64,000 nt of DNA from DAOUJI01 sp965219565 (lineage in GTDB: Bacteria; Chloroflexota; Dehalococcoidia; Lucifugimonadales; JAGWBF01), in assembly GCA_965219565.1 (NCBI GenBank), contig OZ244780.1:620001-684000 (forward strand). The letters are read 5' to 3'. Made by a program: the position numbers and the translations under genes. Positions 8,560 to 17,411 of the stretch are shown here, piece by piece (position 1 is the stretch's first letter; each line of letters opens with the position of its first letter). The notes under the pieces were generated by a model. The model searched no databases and was not told where the DNA came from. It worked only from the letters and a program-made list of their open reading frames with translations.

Positions 8560-9553
8560 CGCCGACGCGGGGCGGCTTCTGCCGCAAGCTGATGGAGGAC
8601 GCGGGCGAGTGGTCCTGCCAGAGGAGGTTCGGCCCGGAGCGCATGGCGGGCGAGTTCGTCCGCTTCTTCGCCGTCTCCCTCCGACCCACGATGGACGAGC
8701 TGAAGGCCCTGCTGATGCAGGCCGGATTCGGCGAGGTGTCCGAGGCGGGCCACCTGCCCGGCGGGATGCGGGGAGTCCACTACACCTCCCCCCACGGCGG
8801 ATACGACATCCGCTACCTCAAGGACCAGCCGGAGGGAGCCAGGGTCCACACCGTGCTACACGAGACCTACGAGATCATCCACGAGACCCTCTGCGACCTG
8901 CACGCCGCCTCCCCGCCCCCCAGAACCGTGTGCGTGGAGGCGAACCGCTTCGCGGCGGCGGCGCTCTTGCAGCCCGACGCCTTCGCGCCCTGTTCGCCAA
9001 GGCAGCCGGCTACGATGTGCTGGCCCTCCAGAAGCAGTACGGCTGCTCCTACGCCACGGCGACGCTGCGCCTCGCCGAGGTGATGCGCCGCCAACCCCTC
9101 ATGGCCGTCCTGTACGAGCGGGAGGAGAAGGGAGAAATCGCGGGCTGGACCAGGCAACCCCCGCCCTCGCGGCTCATGGCCTCGGTGGTGGTCCGGACGC
9201 CGGGATTCGGGATGAGGGACGGCCCCCTCCTGTGCGGAGAGCGGGGAGGCAGGCCCAGGAAGGCCAAGTCCGTCTCCCCCGGCTCCCTGGCACACCACGT
9301 GCTCCTCTCAGGCAGCGCGGCCTACGCCGAGCGCAGGCCCAGGCCCAACGGCAACGGTGCAGGCCCAAGCGACCTGGCCGTCGCCGCAAGGCCCGTCCTC
9401 TGGAGCGGGCGGCTGGCCAAGATCGCCCTGGTCGCCGTGCCCTACGGCGACCGCGCCGTCCTCTCGCCCCAGCTGGCCCACGACTCCTTCGAGCGCATGG
9501 ACGACGGCGGCCTCTTGAGACCCATTGACGCAGGGTCCGCAGATGGGCGATGA
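8556..9553 (+). pseudogene. ImmA/IrrE-type metallopeptidase with a frameshift
   Basis: The first frame (from GTG 8556) encodes the protease core VLHETYEIIHETL followed by CVEANRFAAAALLQPDAF, the usual ImmA/IrrE order. At about 8984 the family-like sequence jumps to another frame and continues RALFAKAAGYDVLALQKQYG, then SYATATLRLAEVM, to the stop at 9553. Restoring a single C at about 8984 would fuse the frames into about 332 residues. The metal motif reads HETYE rather than canonical HExxH. The break may be a real mutation or a sequencing error. Confidence 0.6.
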
Positions 9554-9557
9554 TAAG

Positions 9558-9574
9558 AGTAAGACGCAGTGCTA
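9558..9574 (+). promoter_or_regulatory. Conserved operator/promoter element upstream of RHH-recombinase cassette
   Basis: AGTAAGACGCAGTGCTA here matches 16 of 17 bases of the sequence upstream of the second RHH-recombinase cassette (36131-36147, minus strand). In both cases 24 bases separate the element from the RHH start codon. Conservation at fixed distance suggests an operator for the RHH protein or a promoter. Confidence 0.55.
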
Positions 9575-9598
9575 CTAGAGAAGGCAAAAAGAGAGACC

Positions 9599-9805
9599 AT
9601 GCCCGCTAAGTCCAGGAACACCGACACCATCACCTTCTCCCTGCCCCCGGAGATGGCGCAGGAGCTTCGGCAGGTGGTGAAGGAGGAGGACCGCACCGTG
9701 AGCGAGCTTCTCAGGGAGGCCATCCGCCTCTACATGGAGGAGCGGGAGTGGCGCACACGGGAGCGGCTACAACGGCTGCGCTCCCGCCAAGACGACCAGG
9801 GATGA
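9599..9805 (+). CDS. Ribbon-helix-helix (CopG-like) regulator
   Basis: This 68-residue protein contains a ribbon strand (TDTITFSLPPEM) and two helices (AQELRQVVKEEDRTVSELLR, then EAIRLYMEE), the CopG/Arc-type DNA-binding fold. ATG 9599 was chosen because the homologous gene next to the second recombinase starts at the equivalent methionine (MSPKLSRNTETITF). It directly precedes the recombinase, and the same pair recurs at 34245-36106. Autoregulation and control of recombinase expression are inferred. Confidence 0.75.
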   Translation: MPAKSRNTDTITFSLPPEMAQELRQVVKEEDRTVSELLREAIRLYMEEREWRTRERLQRLRSRQDDQG

Positions 9806-9822
9806 GCAAGGAGGAGAGACAC

Positions 9823-11466
9823 ATGAACGACCGACTCGATATGATACCGGCGGCCCTCTACGCCAGGGTCTCCAGCGACCGCCAGGACGTGGACCTGTCC
9901 GTGGCAGCCCAGCTACGGGCGCTCAGGGACTACGCGGAGAAGAACGGCTACCTCGTCGTCCGCGAGTACGTGGACGAGGCGGAGAGCGGACGCATCGCCG
10001 ACCGGCCCCAGTTCCAGAAGATGCTGGATGCGGCAGGCAAGCCCGAGGCCCCCTTCAGGGAAATCCTCGTCTGGAAGTTCAGCCGCTTCACCAGAAAGCG
10101 CGAGCACGCCGTGGCTTTCAAGGCCATGCTCAGGCGCAGGGGCATCCGCGTCGTCTCCATCACCGAGCAGGCCGAGGACACCGCCACGGGCAGGCTGCTT
10201 GAGGGCATCATCGAGAGCGTGGACGAATTCTACAGCGAAAATCTTGCCCAGGAGGTCACGCGGGGGATGCGGGAGGCCGCTTCCAGGGGCTTCTGGATGA
10301 CCACCTACGCCCCCTACGGCTACAAGCGCATCCACGTCCAGGACGGGCCGAAGAAGCGCCCGAAGCTGGAGTTGAACCCGCCCAACGACGCCGTGGTCAG
10401 ACGCATCTTCGACATGGCGCTTGCGGGCAGGAGCACCCTCGACATCGCCAAGACCCTCAACGCCGAGGGCATCCCCACCGCCAACGGCAAGAAGTGGCTC
10501 AAGACCACCATCCACGTCATCCTCACCAACGAGGCTTACGCCGGAACCGTGGTCTGGGGAGCCAACGCCAGGGACGGAGCGCCCCCCGTGCGCGTGGAGG
10601 ACGCACACCCCGCCATCGTATCCAGGCGGGAGTCCCGGCGCATCGGCAGGATGATGCAGTCCCGCGCCCCGAAGAAGGTCAACCCCCGCCGCATCTCCAG
10701 CCCCTACCTGCTCAGCGGCCTCGCCAAGTGCCAGACCTGCGGCAAGGCCATGACCGCTGCCGAGGCCAAGAGCGGCAAGTACACCTACTACATCTGCCAC
10801 TCCCTCCTCAAGCGAGGCAAGGGCACCTGCAAGACCCCCAGGCTCAACGCCAAGAAGTTCGAGAAGATCATCGTCGATGAGCTTCGCGCCAACATCCTCA
10901 CCGAGTCCAACATCAAAGACCTGGTGAAGATCGTGGACGAGGAGATGGACGGCGTGGCCAGCGAGCAGCGGGATAGGCTGGATACCATCGACGGGGAGCT
11001 TGAGGAGGTCAAGAAGCAGCTGGGCCGCGTCTGGCAGTTCATAGCGAAGAGCGACAGCGTGGACGTGGCCGAGGCTTCGGACCTCATCGTTGAACTCCGG
11101 CAGCGCAAGGAGACCCTTGAGATCACGGCAGAGGAGGCGAGGGCCTTGCTGAAGGAACGGCGGCAGCTTCTGGACAGCGCCGACACCATCGCCGCCTTCG
11201 CCGAGGATATGAGCGAGTTCCTCAAGAAGAGCGAGCTGACTGAGACCAGGGCCTTCGTCCACTCCTTCGTCAAGAAGATAGAGGTCAAGCCCGGCAGGGC
11301 CACCATCGTCTACTCCATACCCACGCCGGACGACAGCCCGATGGGGGGAGCGGACACCGCAGAGGTCGCCCTAAACGGGCGAGTTATGAATTCAGTACAT
11401 GCTGGTGGAGCTGAGGGGATTCGAACCCCTGGCCTCCTGCGTGCAAAGCAGGCGCTCTCCCCCTGA
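9823..11466 (+). CDS. Large serine recombinase (integrase) of the tRNA-Ala element
   Basis: This is a 547-residue serine integrase. The resolvase domain begins AALYARVSSDRQDVDLS with the expected nucleophile at Ser17. A recombinase domain follows, then a zinc ribbon (CQTCGK ... YICHSLLKRGKGTCK) and a long coiled coil (about residues 375-470). ATG 9823 follows GGAGGAGAG; GTG 9748 and ATG 9802 are less likely. The last 20 or so codons are the reverse complement of the tRNA-Ala 3' end, so the current C-terminus is partly dictated by the attachment site. It should integrate and excise the element of region 1. A close paralogue lies at 34245-35876. Confidence 0.9.
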   Translation: MNDRLDMIPAALYARVSSDRQDVDLSVAAQLRALRDYAEKNGYLVVREYVDEAESGRIADRPQFQKMLDAAGKPEAPFREILVWKFSRFTRKREHAVAFKAMLRRRGIRVVSITEQAEDTATGRLLEGIIESVDEFYSENLAQEVTRGMREAASRGFWMTTYAPYGYKRIHVQDGPKKRPKLELNPPNDAVVRRIFDMALAGRSTLDIAKTLNAEGIPTANGKKWLKTTIHVILTNEAYAGTVVWGANARDGAPPVRVEDAHPAIVSRRESRRIGRMMQSRAPKKVNPRRISSPYLLSGLAKCQTCGKAMTAAEAKSGKYTYYICHSLLKRGKGTCKTPRLNAKKFEKIIVDELRANILTESNIKDLVKIVDEEMDGVASEQRDRLDTIDGELEEVKKQLGRVWQFIAKSDSVDVAEASDLIVELRQRKETLEITAEEARALLKERRQLLDSADTIAAFAEDMSEFLKKSELTETRAFVHSFVKKIEVKPGRATIVYSIPTPDDSPMGGADTAEVALNGRVMNSVHAGGAEGIRTPGLLRAKQALSP

Positions 11467-11477
11467 GCTACAGCCCC
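11403..11477 (-). tRNA. tRNA-Ala (anticodon TGC)
   Basis: A complete cloverleaf is visible on the minus strand, with the 7-bp acceptor (GGGGCTG with CAGCTCC), anticodon loop CTTTGCACG region giving TGC, T-loop TTCGAAT and encoded CCA. The acceptor carries the G3:U70 wobble that specifies alanine. A TATAAT box lies about 10 bases upstream (near 11489). The 3' end is the integration site of the element to the left; the recombinase frame ends inside this gene. Confidence 0.95.
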
Positions 11478-11639
11478 ACAGAAGCCAATTATAACCCTAC
11501 GGCTTGGTCGAGGCTATCGTCAAACCCATCGGTCATCGCGATGTTATAATGGCCAAGAGATAGGGCCGGGGACGCCGTGGCCCACACACGGCAACCTGCG
11601 GCTGGCAGCCCCTGGGATCAATCGGGAGGCGGTGGCGCT

Positions 11640-12593
11640 ATGTCCTCGGACCTGCTTACCCTCGACTCTAAACCCCATGCCTCGTACATGATTGCCGGAT
11701 GGAAACCCCAATGGTCCGACGGTGGAGAAATCTCCAGCGGCCTGCCGGAGTATCTCATTAAGAAATTCAACGCCCAAAAAATTGGAAGTTTCACCCGGGA
11801 AATCACCATGACTTGCTATCCCTTCCAGGTCCCCGGGACTCACGATGCCTTCCGACCCTCTGCGGCTTTTGACCAGGGACTTCCGACCCGGGAGATCACG
11901 CGGGACAACTCCGTCTACGACGCCGGAAATGGGCTGATAGTGTTCCAGGGTGAGGAGCCGTGGTTCCGGCTGGACATGTATTCCGAGGCGTTCTTCGGCA
12001 TCGCCAAGGAGTTGGAGTTGGAAAAGGTTGTCGTGGTGGAAGGCTACAACGGACCGGCGCCGCCGGAGATGGAACGAAGCGTGAACTGCTCCTTCAGCCG
12101 GCCGGAGATGAAAGAAGAGCTGGAGAAGTATTCGGTGCGGTTTTCGAGCTACGGCTCCGACCGCAAGGCCGGCCCCACGATAGGCATGGGGCTGGTGTCC
12201 ATGGCCCATTACCAATACCCGGAAATCAACATGATCAGGTTCGGGGCCATGGCCCCGATGTACTCATTCATTACTAACAACAACGGGCCTGTGGGAATCT
12301 CGCGAGACCACAGGTCTTTCTACGACATTCTACGTAGAATAAGAGCGCTGCTGGGAATGGACATCGACCTGTCTGACCTGCGGGAAAAGGGTGAAGCGGA
12401 GTCCCAAGAATTACAGGCCACTCTGGAGCGTATAGCATCGACCAACACATCGGCCAGGCAAGCTCTGGAACAGGCCAGGGCCGATTTCCACCACACACCT
12501 TACGTCGAACCGGTAGAGTTGGCTCCCGGACTGGACCGTGCTCTGGACGACATACTCCGCAACGCCGCGGAACACCCAGGGGAGGAACCTTAG
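11640..12593 (+). CDS. PAC2 family protein
   Basis: This 317-residue protein starts with SYMIAGWKPQWSDGG, the usual PAC2 opening, and continues with the FQGEEPWFRLDMYSEAFFG region and KVVVVEGYNGPAP typical of this proteasome-assembly-chaperone-like family. The bacterial function is not established. ATG 11640 was preferred over GTG 11577 because the PAC2 domain begins within 20 residues of it. The C-terminal 90 residues are helical and charged. It is convergent with folD. Confidence 0.75.
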   Translation: MSSDLLTLDSKPHASYMIAGWKPQWSDGGEISSGLPEYLIKKFNAQKIGSFTREITMTCYPFQVPGTHDAFRPSAAFDQGLPTREITRDNSVYDAGNGLIVFQGEEPWFRLDMYSEAFFGIAKELELEKVVVVEGYNGPAPPEMERSVNCSFSRPEMKEELEKYSVRFSSYGSDRKAGPTIGMGLVSMAHYQYPEINMIRFGAMAPMYSFITNNNGPVGISRDHRSFYDILRRIRALLGMDIDLSDLREKGEAESQELQATLERIASTNTSARQALEQARADFHHTPYVEPVELAPGLDRALDDILRNAAEHPGEEP

Positions 12594-12619
12594 GGACGCC
12601 ATGAACGGACGTTCCCGGT

Positions 12620-13507
12620 TTACCCGTTGCGTATAGCCAGCTTGGCGGCCGTGACGGTGTTCACGAGCAGCATTGCGATAGTCATAGGCCCCACTCCGCC
12701 CGGCACAGGGCTGATGGCCTCCACTTTGTCATAGACACCATCGAAGTCCACGTCCCCCACCAGCCGGGAGCCGGACTTCCGCGATGGGTCGCTGATTCTG
12801 TTCACTCCCACGTCGACCACGACGGCCCCTTCCCGGACCATTTCCCGAGTGATGGAACGGGGAACTCCGGTAGCAGCCACCAGAATGTCGGCTTGGCTGG
12901 TTATTACGGCCAGGTCGCGTGTGGCTGTGTGACATACGGTGACAGTGGCGTTGGCTCCTTCCATCTTTTGCATAAGCGTCATAGCCAGGGGTTTGCCGAC
13001 GATGTTGCTGCGCCCGCATATCACCACATGCTTGCCTGATGGGTCGTACCCGTTCCGTAGGAGCAGCTGCTGAACGCCCCCAGGTGTGGCGGGCACGAAA
13101 TCGTAATCTCCCAGGGCCAACTTGCCCAGGTTCATAGGATGGATTGAGTCCACGTCCTTGTCGGGGCTTATGCAGGCCAGAGTGGAGTTTTCGTCGATGT
13201 GCTCCGGAAGGGGCAGCTGTAGAAGTATGCCGTGGAACCTGGGGTTCCCATTAAGGGAGCACACCAGCTCCAACAACTCCCCTTGAGACGTGTCGTGGGG
13301 AAGCCGGAAGGTCTCGGTGTATATCCCCACCTCGTCGCAGGCCTTTTCTTTGTTCCTGACATATACGGCTGATGCGGGGTCGTCGCCAACGAGAATGGCC
13401 GCGAGCCCGGGGACAACCCCGGGAGCTTGACCCATCTTGGCCACGTCTCGGGCCACCTCAGCGCGAATCTCCGCCGAGGCTGCTTTTCCGTCCAGAATCT
13501 TGGCCAT
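12620..13507 (-). CDS. folD: Methylenetetrahydrofolate dehydrogenase / methenyl-THF cyclohydrolase FolD
   Basis: This 295-residue bifunctional enzyme interconverts 5,10-methylene- and 10-formyl-THF with NADP. Visible family motifs are YVRNKEKACDEVGI (catalytic Lys), GILLQLPLPEHID, PCKD-equivalent ISPDKDVDS, the nucleotide-binding CGRSNIVGKPLA and the C-terminal PVPGGVGPMTIAMLL. ATG 13507 gives the normal N-terminus MAKILDGK; a longer upstream frame has no family similarity. It is transcribed divergently from acpS. Confidence 0.95.
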   Translation of the reverse strand: MAKILDGKAASAEIRAEVARDVAKMGQAPGVVPGLAAILVGDDPASAVYVRNKEKACDEVGIYTETFRLPHDTSQGELLELVCSLNGNPRFHGILLQLPLPEHIDENSTLACISPDKDVDSIHPMNLGKLALGDYDFVPATPGGVQQLLLRNGYDPSGKHVVICGRSNIVGKPLAMTLMQKMEGANATVTVCHTATRDLAVITSQADILVAATGVPRSITREMVREGAVVVDVGVNRISDPSRKSGSRLVGDVDFDGVYDKVEAISPVPGGVGPMTIAMLLVNTVTAAKLAIRNG

Positions 13508-13556
13508 CAACCCTCGTTCTTCAGACGTCGCTTGCTTTAGCAGCGCCCCAAACCTG

Positions 13557-13587
13557 TTGGACACCCAGCGTCGGGCGTATCTATAAT
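13557..13587 (+). promoter_or_regulatory. Promoter in folD/acpS divergent gap
   Basis: TATAAT at 13582-13587 is preceded, 19 bases away, by TTGGAC at 13557-13562, pointing toward acpS. The spacing is slightly long. The AT-rich block would also serve folD on the other strand. Confidence 0.4.
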
Positions 13588-13628
13588 ACCCTAACTTGGC
13601 TTGAGACGTGTACCAAAGGCCCCGTGGG

Positions 13629-14036
13629 ATGATCAGTACAGGCATAGACATTATTGAGATATGGCGGATCAAGGGAGTCTACGAGAGGTACGGCCAAAGG
13701 TTCCTTGACCGGATATTCACGCCGTCGGAGATCGAATACTGCCGCGGGAGAGCGCCCAACCTGGCTGCCCGGTTCGCCGCGAAGGAAGCCGCCATGAAGT
13801 CTCTCGGCACGGGTGTGCGCGGGGTGGGATGGAAGGATATCGAGGTGGTGAGGAATCGGGCCGGGGCCCCTTCCATCAAGCTCCACGGCAGGGCGTTGGC
13901 CCGTGCCGAAAGGTTGGGGCTTCAGGAGATGTCCCTGTCCATCTCCCACTCCAGGGAATATGCAGTGGCTTTCGTCATAGCCCACATCGACGGCGAGATT
14001 GAGTCTCCGTTGAGACCGGCCGCAACGGGTCTGTGA
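13629..14036 (+). CDS. acpS: Holo-[acyl-carrier-protein] synthase AcpS
   Basis: This 135-residue protein transfers 4'-phosphopantetheine from CoA to carrier proteins. Family motifs are the start GIDIIEI (metal-binding Asp), ARFAAKEAAMKSLGTG (catalytic FxxKEA) and SLSISHSREYAVA. ATG 13629 was chosen; GTG 13608 would add seven residues. It heads an operon-like pair with nnrD (11-base gap). It is the only carrier-protein activating enzyme in the window and could prime the carrier domain of the protein at 29702, although that is inference. Confidence 0.92.
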   Translation: MISTGIDIIEIWRIKGVYERYGQRFLDRIFTPSEIEYCRGRAPNLAARFAAKEAAMKSLGTGVRGVGWKDIEVVRNRAGAPSIKLHGRALARAERLGLQEMSLSISHSREYAVAFVIAHIDGEIESPLRPAATGL

Positions 14037-14046
14037 AGCCGGGCCT

Positions 14047-15600
14047 GTGAAGATAGTAACCTCCGAACAAATGCGCCGCATCGAAGATGCCTGTGAGGCC
14101 CAGGGCGTCCCCAAAGACACCCTCATGGAGAAAGCGGGCGCGGCTACGGCTGTCGTTGCTCGCAACCTGACGGGGGGCGCCGCCGGGCGTAAAATGGTTG
14201 TCCTGGTCGGCCCAGGCAACAACGGCGGGGACGGGTTGGTCGCAGCACGATTCCTGGCTGGTTGGGGTGCGTCCGTTACGGCATGGACCACGCCGACCAC
14301 TAGAGAAGAGCACCCTAAGACGTCCCTGGCCAGGAACGCGGGCGTTTCGATAAGACCCATCACTGCAGAGAGCCTGGACGGTCTGCGAAACGACCTGCAA
14401 TCTTGCGACGTCGTCCTGGACGCAGTGCTGGGCATCGGCAGGTCACGGCCCCTGGAGGGGCTTGTAAGGGAAGCAATGCTGCTTTTGCGCTCTACCAGAG
14501 AAAGTCGTGCTTCGATGCAGGTTGTAGCCCTGGACGTGCCCACGGGCATGGACGCCGACTCCGGCACGGTGGACCCGGCGTGTCCAAGAGCCGACGTGAC
14601 CATATCCTACGGGTTCCCGAAAACAGGCCACTACATGTTTCCGGGTGCGGACTGCATAGGGAGGCTGGAAGTGGCGGACCTGGGGATTCCCAGGGTCCTT
14701 TCTGAGGACGTTGCTCTGGAGCTGCTGACTTCCGGCTGGGTTGCCAAGAAACTGCCCGTACGGCCTGCGTCAGGCCACAAGGGGACGTTCGGTCATGCTC
14801 TTGTAGTGGCGGGTTCCCGCAATTACGTGGGAGCGGCATATCTGGCGACCCAGGCCGCCGCTCGGAGCGGCGCGGGGCTGGTCACCTTGGCTTCTCCGCA
14901 GAGCGTATACCCCATCGCGGCTTCCAAACTAACGGAGGCAATACACCTGCCCCTTCCGGAAGACGACAATGGCCGCTTTCACCCAGACGGAGCTAACATC
15001 CTGAGAGAGCGTCTCGGCGAGTACGACTCTCTGATAATGGGGTGCGGGTTCGGCAGGTCTCCGGGACTGGTGGAGTTTATAGGCCGGCTGCTCATGGACG
15101 ACCCGGGGCAGTCGCTGCCGACAATTATTGACGCTGACGGTCTGAACAGCCTGTCCCAGATTCCGGACTGGTGGGAGAGGATGAAGGCCCCATTGCTGCT
15201 GACTCCCCACCCAGGAGAGATGGCTACGTTGACTGATCTCACCGTCGCCCAGGTTCAAGCCGACCGGACGGCCGTAGGTCGGGAGTGGTCCGAAAAATGG
15301 GGGGTGACACTGACTCTCAAGGGAGCGTTCACCGCCGTGGCTTCGCCGGGAGACGTTTGCCGCATAGCCCCGTTCGCCAATCCCGCCCTCGCCAGCGGAG
15401 GCACAGGGGACGTCCTGACCGGTGTCATCGGAGGGCTGCTGGCACAAGGGCTTACACCGGAGGATGCCGCTTGCTGCGGGGTGTACATCCACGGGGAGGC
15501 GGGGGAGGCGGTGCGACTGGAAATAGGCGATATGGGCGCCTTGGCGGGGGACTTGCTGGACCGAATTCCCCGGTCTATCGCAATGATAAAGGCCAAATGA
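14047..15600 (+). CDS. nnrD: Bifunctional NAD(P)H-hydrate epimerase / ADP-dependent dehydratase
   Basis: This 517-residue metabolite-repair enzyme restores NAD(P)H from its hydrates. The N-terminal YjeF epimerase domain (about 1-215) has VGPGNNGGDGLVAARFL and the LDVPTGMDADSG segment. The C-terminal carbohydrate-kinase-like domain (about 225-510) has HKGTFGHALVVAGS, LLTPHPGEMATL and NPALASGGTGDVLTGVIGG with the conserved dehydratase GSGD-type site. The start is GTG 14047 (MKIVTSEQMRRIE). The acpS-nnrD order is common in bacteria. Confidence 0.93.
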   Translation: MKIVTSEQMRRIEDACEAQGVPKDTLMEKAGAATAVVARNLTGGAAGRKMVVLVGPGNNGGDGLVAARFLAGWGASVTAWTTPTTREEHPKTSLARNAGVSIRPITAESLDGLRNDLQSCDVVLDAVLGIGRSRPLEGLVREAMLLLRSTRESRASMQVVALDVPTGMDADSGTVDPACPRADVTISYGFPKTGHYMFPGADCIGRLEVADLGIPRVLSEDVALELLTSGWVAKKLPVRPASGHKGTFGHALVVAGSRNYVGAAYLATQAAARSGAGLVTLASPQSVYPIAASKLTEAIHLPLPEDDNGRFHPDGANILRERLGEYDSLIMGCGFGRSPGLVEFIGRLLMDDPGQSLPTIIDADGLNSLSQIPDWWERMKAPLLLTPHPGEMATLTDLTVAQVQADRTAVGREWSEKWGVTLTLKGAFTAVASPGDVCRIAPFANPALASGGTGDVLTGVIGGLLAQGLTPEDAACCGVYIHGEAGEAVRLEIGDMGALAGDLLDRIPRSIAMIKAK

Positions 15601-15638
15601 TTAGAGGCCGAATAGGGAGAAAAGCTTCACCCTGGCGC

Positions 15639-15644
15639 TATAAT
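15639..15644 (+). promoter_or_regulatory. -10 box upstream of the aminotransferase
   Basis: A consensus TATAAT sits 48 bases before the aminotransferase start. No good -35 is visible at the right spacing. The Shine-Dalgarno GAGGAG is at 15676-15681. Confidence 0.35.
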
Positions 15645-15691
15645 GTGCGGGCGCCGTTTGACGTGGGAGCTTTCCGAGGAGCAGTTCGATA

Positions 15692-16885
15692 GTGAATAAA
15701 CAAATGGAACCCTTCTATCCGCCGCCGCGTCTGCTGTTGGGCCCGGGCCCGAGCAGCGTCCATCCCCGTGTGTTGCAAGCCATGGCGATGCCGCTATTGG
15801 GTCACCTGGACGGGGCTTTCTTGAAGGTCATGGATGACGTCATGCAGAGCCTTAGGGACGTGTTCAAGACCTCCAACAAACTGACGTTCCCAGTGTCGGC
15901 CACGGGTTCTGCTGGAATGGAAGCTGCCTTTTGCAACATATTGGAGCCGGGAGACGTGGTTGTGATAGCTGTCAACGGCTTCTTCGGGAACCGCATGGTG
16001 GACATAGGCAACCGTTGCGGCGCCGAGGTCCATTCGGTGGAGTACGAATGGGGCAAGGCCATTGGGCCGGACCTTTCGAGGGTCGAAGATGAGATCAAGA
16101 AGCATAAGAGGGTGAAGGCCGTGGCTATCGTCCACGGGGAGACCTCCACCGGCGTGCTCAATTCTCTCAAACCGGTGGCAGATTTGGCCCACGCCTACGA
16201 CGCAGTGGTCATAGCGGACACCGTGACCAGTCTCGGCGGGGTGGACGTAGCCCTGGACGAATGGGACGTAGACGTCGCCCACAGCGGGACCCAGAAGTGC
16301 CTTGGAGGTCCTCCTGGACTGGCGCCGGTCACACTGGGACCAAGGGCGGAACAGGTGTTGAAAGAGCGCACCAGGCCGGTCCAAAGCTTCTATCTAAACC
16401 TGTCGGACCTGGAGACTTACTGGGACGAACGTCGGGCCTACCACCACACGGCGCCCATCTCCATGGTTTACGCTCTCAGAGAAGCCCTTCGCATGGTCCA
16501 GGAGGAGGGACTGGAGGCCAGGTTTGCACGGCACGCTATCAACGCCCAGGCCTTCCGTGCAGGCGCCGAGGCCCTTGGTATGAAGCTCCTGGCTGACCCG
16601 GACGCCAGGCTGGACCCCCTCACCACCGTTCTGACCCCGGAAGGTGTGGATGTGAACAGGGTGCGCGGAATCCTGCTGGAAGAGTACGGCATCGAGATAG
16701 GCGGTGGACTGGGACCTCTAGCGGGGAAGATACTCCGCGTTGGCCTTATGGGAGACGGCTCCAGGGCGGCCAACGTCCTCTCGTTGCTTTCGGCGCTGGA
16801 ACGAATCCTCCCCAGAGAAGGCTTTGAAGTCGCGAAAGGTGCTGGAGTCGCCGCCGCCCAAAAGGTGTACGCCGAACAGGATTAG
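15692..16885 (+). CDS. Class V aminotransferase (alanine-glyoxylate / serine-pyruvate type)
   Basis: This 397-residue PLP enzyme has the family opening LLLGPGPSSVHPRVLQAM, the HGETSTGVLN segment and the PLP lysine in HSGTQKCLGGPPG. It probably transfers amino groups between alanine or serine and glyoxylate or hydroxypyruvate. GTG 15692 was chosen for its Shine-Dalgarno; ATG 15704 is the alternative. A glyoxylate-consuming transaminase fits with the nearby glycolate oxidase genes (glcDEF) that make glyoxylate, although the genes are on opposite strands. Confidence 0.85.
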   Translation: MNKQMEPFYPPPRLLLGPGPSSVHPRVLQAMAMPLLGHLDGAFLKVMDDVMQSLRDVFKTSNKLTFPVSATGSAGMEAAFCNILEPGDVVVIAVNGFFGNRMVDIGNRCGAEVHSVEYEWGKAIGPDLSRVEDEIKKHKRVKAVAIVHGETSTGVLNSLKPVADLAHAYDAVVIADTVTSLGGVDVALDEWDVDVAHSGTQKCLGGPPGLAPVTLGPRAEQVLKERTRPVQSFYLNLSDLETYWDERRAYHHTAPISMVYALREALRMVQEEGLEARFARHAINAQAFRAGAEALGMKLLADPDARLDPLTTVLTPEGVDVNRVRGILLEEYGIEIGGGLGPLAGKILRVGLMGDGSRAANVLSLLSALERILPREGFEVAKGAGVAAAQKVYAEQD

Positions 16886-16900
16886 GCATCGGGTCGCCTG

Positions 16901-17173
16901 TTACGACTGGCGGTAGGCGTCGCTGTGGTGTGCGACGCGGACCACTAAGACGACAAGTTCGTCATCAAGCAGTTCATACACTACCCTGTAATCACCAACG
17001 CGTAGGCGCCGCAGCCCGCGCATCCCTCCCTTGAGCGGCCTCCCTGCCAGCGGTTTCTCGCTAAGACTGTCGATGGCATGGACTATTCGAGTCCTCTCGA
17101 GTTTCGGGAGATCAGCCAACTCTTTGGCTGCGCTGCGCTTAATCCGAACCGAGTAGCTCACGCCTGACCTCAT
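16901..17173 (-). CDS. RelE/ParE-family toxin
   Basis: This 90-residue protein has the RelE/ParE pattern IKRSAAKELADLPK, a central PLAGRPLKGGMRGLRRLRVG and DYRVVYELLDDELVVLVVRV, then AHHSDAY. Such toxins cut ribosome-bound mRNA or poison gyrase. The start at 17173 overlaps the antitoxin gene by 35 bases; a GTG at 17161 would give a more usual N-terminus and a shorter overlap. Antitoxin-first order on the minus strand is typical. Confidence 0.85.
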   Translation of the reverse strand: MRSGVSYSVRIKRSAAKELADLPKLERTRIVHAIDSLSEKPLAGRPLKGGMRGLRRLRVGDYRVVYELLDDELVVLVVRVAHHSDAYRQS

Positions 17174-17360
17174 CCCAGTCCAGAACAGGGTCGGAGGGGT
17201 CGCGCAGCCTGTCCAACGCTACGGAGAGGTCATCGAAGTCTTCCAGGTATCGCTCCAACGCTTGGCGAATCACCTCAGCGCGGCTGCGTTTGAGCTGTGT
17301 GGCCGCCGAGTCCAAGGCTTCCGCAAGTTCATCTGGCACACGGGCAGTGATTTGAGTCAT
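17139..17360 (-). CDS. Ribbon-helix-helix antitoxin
   Basis: This 73-residue protein begins MTQITARVPDELAEALDSAA, an RHH ribbon and helix, with SRAEVIRQALERYLEDFDDL completing the DNA-binding domain. The C-terminal part (VLDWDEVRRELLGSD) would wrap the toxin. It precedes and overlaps the RelE-like gene. AGGAGAG lies upstream of the start, and a palindromic operator candidate lies 52 bases upstream at 17412-17428. Confidence 0.85.
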   Translation of the reverse strand: MTQITARVPDELAEALDSAATQLKRSRAEVIRQALERYLEDFDDLSVALDRLRDPSDPVLDWDEVRRELLGSD

Positions 17361-17411
17361 CGGAATTCTCTCCTAAGACAAATAAAGTCAAACGATGTAA
17401 AAAGATTTATT

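Noticed and set aside
9913..11262. 449-residue minus-strand frame opposite the recombinase
   Set aside because: Same antisense effect of GC-rich third positions; a similar frame occurs opposite the second recombinase.
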